This document shows positions 60,223 through 64,000 of a DNA stretch of 64,000 nt, piece by piece. Positions within the stretch are counted from its first letter, which is position 1. Each line of letters starts with the position of its first letter. The notes beneath the pieces are model-generated. The model saw only the letters and a list, made by a program, of their open reading frames with translations. It was not told where the DNA came from and did no database searches. Source of the stretch: Thamnidium elegans (taxonomy: Eukaryota; Mucoromycota; Mucoromycetes; Mucorales; Mucoraceae). Location of the stretch: NCBI GenBank assembly GCA_025201345.1, contig JAIXMG010000026.1, forward strand, positions 434,001 to 498,000. Reading direction: 5' to 3'. The translations under genes and the position numbers were made by a program.

Positions 60223-61914
60223 TTATACATGATGATTATTTAGTTTTTCTTCATTTTCAATAAATTGTTGTTGATTAGAAGACCATGGACCATAATTATG
60301 ATATGGAATAGGAGTACCGGGTCTTGTTCTATTGTTATTGTTGTTATTATTGTCAAACGAATCATAAGTAGCAGCGGAATCATTTCTTTGATGAACTACT
60401 TGTTGCCAATTTCTTAATTCTCTTGCCATACTAACTTGATAAGATTCAAACATCTCATTACTATTATTATTGCTATTATCTTGATGTTCCATAATTGGAT
60501 ACTTGAGTCTAGTTCTTGAATAAAAATGAGAATCGTTTGCACTTTGAGATCTGTTATGAAAGTTACTGAAAGCAGAATTTGATGTAGTAGTATATGAAGA
60601 TGGAGTCATAATTGGCATAATATTATAAGTGGATGAAGATGTAGAAGATTGTTGAGAGGTGGATTGCGGAGGAGTAGGTGTTTGTTGTTGATGATCTATT
60701 ACCAGAGTAGGGGGAGAGAATACATATTGTGGTTGTGGTAAAGTTCTTTGATTTGATACCGGAGACTCTCTCTTTGTATTTGGGGAATCAGATAGTTTTC
60801 TCTTTCTTGCTGTTTGAATACCAGTATCAGAGCTATAATGACCAGGACTACGACCTCTAACGACTAACGGAGAAGAATAGCACTCAGATATAATATGGTG
60901 TGAATTATCAGGTAATTGAGCGATTAATTCGAATATTAAACAAAAGTACTGTTGTGAAGCTCTTCTTTTACCGTTATTTGCAGTGGCAACTCTAAACTGC
61001 AATCTTTCAAATGTAACACATACTTGTTCACAACCATAGACAGTGTTAGAAGGAGTAATTTCTGTCATTTGAGGTTCTCTCTGCGGACCTTTATCACGTT
61101 TTGGTGTCATTTGAGTTAAAGCAACAGGTCGAGTTAAATTTTTGTTTTCGATTACGGCTTCAGTAGTTGAAGATGTACATGCTTTTAATCGGAGATAAAA
61201 TTGTTGAATAGGTTGCATTGGTTTATCATTTAACTGCAATGCATAGCATGTCTCTTCTGAATGACCAGGAATAATAAAAGATGCTGTAACTTGAAAATAA
61301 TTTCTACGATAACATGTCCAGCGGGATTGTGATGTAAAAAATCCTCTATCCATTTTACAATTAAAAACAATAGGAAAGCTATTTATTTATTTGTGTTGTT
61401 AGTAAAATACATACATAAATAAATAAAATTGGGCGTTTATTATGTATATACCTTGTCGCTTTATGATTATTGTAGTCAAATAACTGTAAAAGTGTCTTTG
61501 GCTTACAAAAGAAATTTGGTTCATCTTGTGTATCAATAAGTGTACTAGATGAATTATTTAATTGAGATGCTATTGACTTTGGTATAGGTAATGGAAACAT
61601 TTCGCTTGTAGTTGTACTTGCACTACTACTACTAGTAGTCTCATTTTTTAACGGTGATCTTTTTTTTTTTTTTTTTAGTATTCTCTCTTTATACCTTTTT
61701 ATATACCTTTTTATATACACATTACCTCTTGTAATCAAACTCTCGTTTAATATTATTACCTTCACCATTACTACGTATTATAGATTTAGTATCGCCCCCT
61801 TTTTTCTCCCTTTTTTTCGCGTAATAAAAAAACTTACTTTATAAATCCATGCCCAACAGGCATAGAGTGTGATCTTTGATGAAAGAGTGGTGTTACCAAA
61901 ACATTTTCAGTCAT
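60223..61914 (-). CDS. Ndt80/PhoG-like transcription factor (vib-1/XprG family)
   Basis: Ig-fold DNA-binding transcription factor. Relatives control meiosis (Ndt80) or starvation and secreted hydrolases (vib-1, XprG). Four exons (61914..61838, 61770..61726, 61658..61452, 61378..60223) join in frame to 494 aa, with small exons of 77, 45 and 207 nt before the main one. The DNA-binding domain reads KMDRGFFTSQSRWTCYRRNY, FQVTASF, then VCVTFERLQFRVATANNGKR and ECYSSPLVVRGRSPGHY, matching the Ndt80 family pattern. A basic cluster (ARKRKLSDSPNTKRES) follows. The tail is Ser/Asn/Gln-rich. Which branch of the family this is cannot be told from the sequence alone. Confidence 0.87.
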
Positions 61915-62039
61915 TATTATTATACAACAGTGCTAAAGAGAAAAACAAAAAGAAAAAAGGAAAAAAAGAAGGAAGAAAAATAAATAAATGTATTATATAA
62001 ATAAACATGAAAAACCTGTTAAGGAAACGATTTAAGGAG

Positions 62040-62075
<36 letters not shown>

Positions 62076-62516
62076 GCCATCGATACTTTAGAGTGTAATC
62101 CGCCACCTCTTTAATATATGAAACCATTTACTTGACTTATGTTTCAACCATTTAAGGAGTATTCAGCTGATGCAGTGCTCACGATATTCATTTAATTGGA
62201 CCTTCGACATATTGGCTCTTTTTTTTTTTTTTAGCTGTTTGTAAATATATCAAACCTTTCTTATTGGTAACTATTATACCAGTTATTTAGTATATCCATC
62301 TATTGTTTAAACAATCCTTTTATAATACACAAGGAATCGAGATATATTTAATTGAAGGAAGAGCGAATTTATCACTTTTACGAAAAAATCAAATTCAATC
62401 ATCATGGAAACCATCGCAACGACGACTTTGGTCGTGTTACACTTTATTTATATCTCCGCGCGTTAGGCCTCGAACTTTAACAGCTTTTTTTATTTTTATT
62501 TCTTTACATACAAACA
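61915..62516. other. Intergenic, divergent promoters
   Basis: Contains an A tract of about 30 nt (62044-62073) and a T tract near 62220. An open frame at 62303-62584 overlaps the first exon of the LENG1-like gene and is not supported. No other gene seen. Confidence 0.5.
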
Positions 62517-63472
62517 ATGAACATTCTACATCACAAAAGGTAATAACATTACAAGTTTTTTTTTTATTACTTGCTGACTACTAACAATACACCTCTTTTA
62601 ATTTTAGTTATCACGTTTACAATAAAAAGAATATCGAAAAAGTAAAGCGAGACGAAGCAGAAGCAGAAAAACAAGAAAAACAAAAACAGGATCGTATTAC
62701 TTTAGCTGTAAAGAATTTTTTCAATATTATTTAAACCCTATTTTTTTTATCCAACTAAAAAAAAACCTTTTTTTTTTTCAACTAGGAAAGTGAAGCAAGA
62801 TTAGATCTATTACGAAAAAAAGCAAATGCTAATTTACCAAATGATCAAGTTACAAAGCCTGTACAACATATCAACTTATTTGAACATGCTGTCGTAAAAG
62901 GTAACCCAGAGCATGAAGCCGAACTAGAGGAAGAAAAAGAAAAATGGAATAAACAAATCACAATGTATCTTGGTCACGGTGCTAAAAAAGAAGATGATCC
63001 ATGGTATGCTAAAAAAGACGATAAAGCCGTAAAGTATAAGGATATAACTACATTCAAAAACAAGCATAAAGATAAAAAAAAGTAAGTATTATATATTTAG
63101 ATACTTTTTACCTGTACTAAACCTCCTCCTTTCAGATATAAAAAGGGGCCAATTAAATTACAAGAAGATCCATTAGATTTAATAAAGACTCAATTAAAAG
63201 CAAGAGAAAAACAAGAGCGCAAGTCGGAAAGAAAATATAGATCAGAAAAGATCACTGCACCATCCTCGTCTTCATCCTCGTCAACATCACCATCGTCTAT
63301 TGAAGCTCTTCGTGCAAAGCGATTAGAACGAGAAAAGAACGAGAAATTCAGATTAAAACAGCTGTATTTGGATTCTGATCAAGATACTGAGAGTTTGGAT
63401 GAAAGGAAACGGAGCTATAATTCTCAATTCAACAGAGACGAAACTGAACAAGCACATAAAAGAAGACGCTAG
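62517..63472 (+). CDS. LENG1-like protein with CIR_N domain
   Basis: Four exons (62517-62539, 62608-62707, 62786-63081, 63136-63472) join in frame to 251 aa; the first is 23 nt. The N-terminus MNILHHKSYHVYNKKNIEKV followed by KRDEAEAEKQE is the CIR_N (CBF1-interacting co-repressor) pattern and is nearly the same as the start of animal LENG1 as I recall it. A coiled coil and the segment LFEHAVVKGNPEHEAELEEE, then ITMYLGHGAKKEDDPWY, follow. The C-terminus has the EALRAKRLEREKNEKFRLKQ block and ends RSYNSQFNRDETEQAHKRRR, again like LENG1. These proteins are usually linked to nuclear RNA processing. The function of this copy is inferred from similarity. Confidence 0.85.
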
Positions 63473-64000
63473 TTATTTAGCCGTATCGTACTCCCTTTTT
63501 TTTTTTTTTTTTTTTTTCAGTAATAAAGTGGTGGCCACTCTCTTCTTACAACACTTTTTGCACCATTGTCCTTATACTGTTATTCTGTTTTTATCTTTGT
63601 CAAACTACTAGTCTACCGCTTAGTGAATATTTTAACTTTTTATATCTACTTTATGCTTGCTGATTTCGGCTCTTAATAGTTAGAGACTTTATATTGTTTT
63701 CTCTCCTTTGGAATTATTAATTAACTACATGACAGCTAGAAACACTTTTTTTTTTTTATAAAAAAAGCAATAGCTCTTTCCTTTTCTTTAACTAATTCGA
63801 CTGCTACTGGTTCTATTGGGGCTACTAGTGACGCTACTACAACTATTACTTTAAATCGCGTACTTTTTTTTTTTTTTTTAGTAAACTGACAGGTCTTATT
63901 TATTCACAATTTACTCTTGGCCGTATATTAAAAAAGTACGACATTTTAGTGATAGTAGTAGTAGCAGTTAAAAATTAACTGACATGTCCAAGTGACCGCT
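63473..64000. other. Right end of window, no gene seen
   Basis: T tracts near 63496-63518, 63747-63759 and 63865-63878. No open frame or RNA signal is convincing. Confidence 0.5.

Noticed and set aside
62303..62584. 93-aa frame overlapping the first exon of the LENG1-like gene.
   Set aside because: The LENG1-like exon (MNILHHKS) in another frame explains the DNA better, and the rest of the frame reads as promoter sequence.

Overview
This is AT-rich fungal nuclear DNA, most likely from Mucoromycota and probably Mucorales; that placement is my inference. The supporting signs are many short introns (about 50-75 nt, GT..AG, often with a TACTAAC-like branch site and a T-rich 3' end), abundant A/T homopolymers of 20-50 nt, compact genes separated by empty AT-rich DNA, and decayed sequences resembling families I know from Mucorales. 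I found no tRNA, rRNA, CRISPR array, bacterial operon or virus.

Layout. 1-6.2 kb: 5' part of DNA primase small subunit (minus, runs off the left edge) divergent from dihydrofolate synthase FOL3, then a five-exon PTC7-like mitochondrial PP2C phosphatase convergent with an SLC1-type dicarboxylate/amino-acid symporter. 6.2-13.1 kb: a gene-poor stretch with degenerate repeats. 13.1-16.2 kb: an Ede1/Eps15-like endocytic scaffold and a small protein with a possible PP1-docking motif. 16.3-17.1 kb: a frameshifted relic resembling a TnpB/Fanzor nuclease. 19.0-25.7 kb: a large helical protein of unknown function, the siroheme enzyme MET1, and a lysophospholipid acyltransferase whose reading frame needs a one-nucleotide exon. 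28.7-29.8 kb: an orphan Ser-rich protein. 32.4-34.2 kb: proteasome ATPase RPT1. 34.4-36.9 kb: two related secreted proteins. 37.3-40.5 kb: MCM6 in eight exons. 41-42.3 kb: a pseudogene. 42.7-43.7 kb: ATP synthase OSCP (ATP5). 44.8-50.6 kb: a tubby-like candidate, the SAGA adaptor ADA2, a questin-oxidase-like protein with a GC-AG intron, and FRG1, whose stop region overlaps its neighbour. 52.4-53.5 kb: a MADS-box factor. 55-58.3 kb: a BRE/BABAM2-like protein, a DUF202 membrane protein and a 102-aa protein. 58.6-63.5 kb: the AFG1-like mitochondrial ATPase, an Ndt80-family transcription factor and a LENG1-like protein.

The genes are mostly unrelated housekeeping functions, as is usual in a fungus. 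Three shared themes stand out. The two replication genes (primase, MCM6) have G1/S-type boxes close upstream. Two nuclear genes for mitochondrial proteins (ATP5, AFG1) share an identical 20-bp G-rich box at almost the same distance from their start codons. Several junctions show unusual RNA processing: a 1-nt exon, a GC-AG intron and convergent overlapping coding ends. The most interesting items are the inferred 1-nt exon at 25056, the shared box, and the Fanzor-like relic.

All exon boundaries were placed by eye from splice signals, frame continuity and remembered family sequences. No alignment or search was run.
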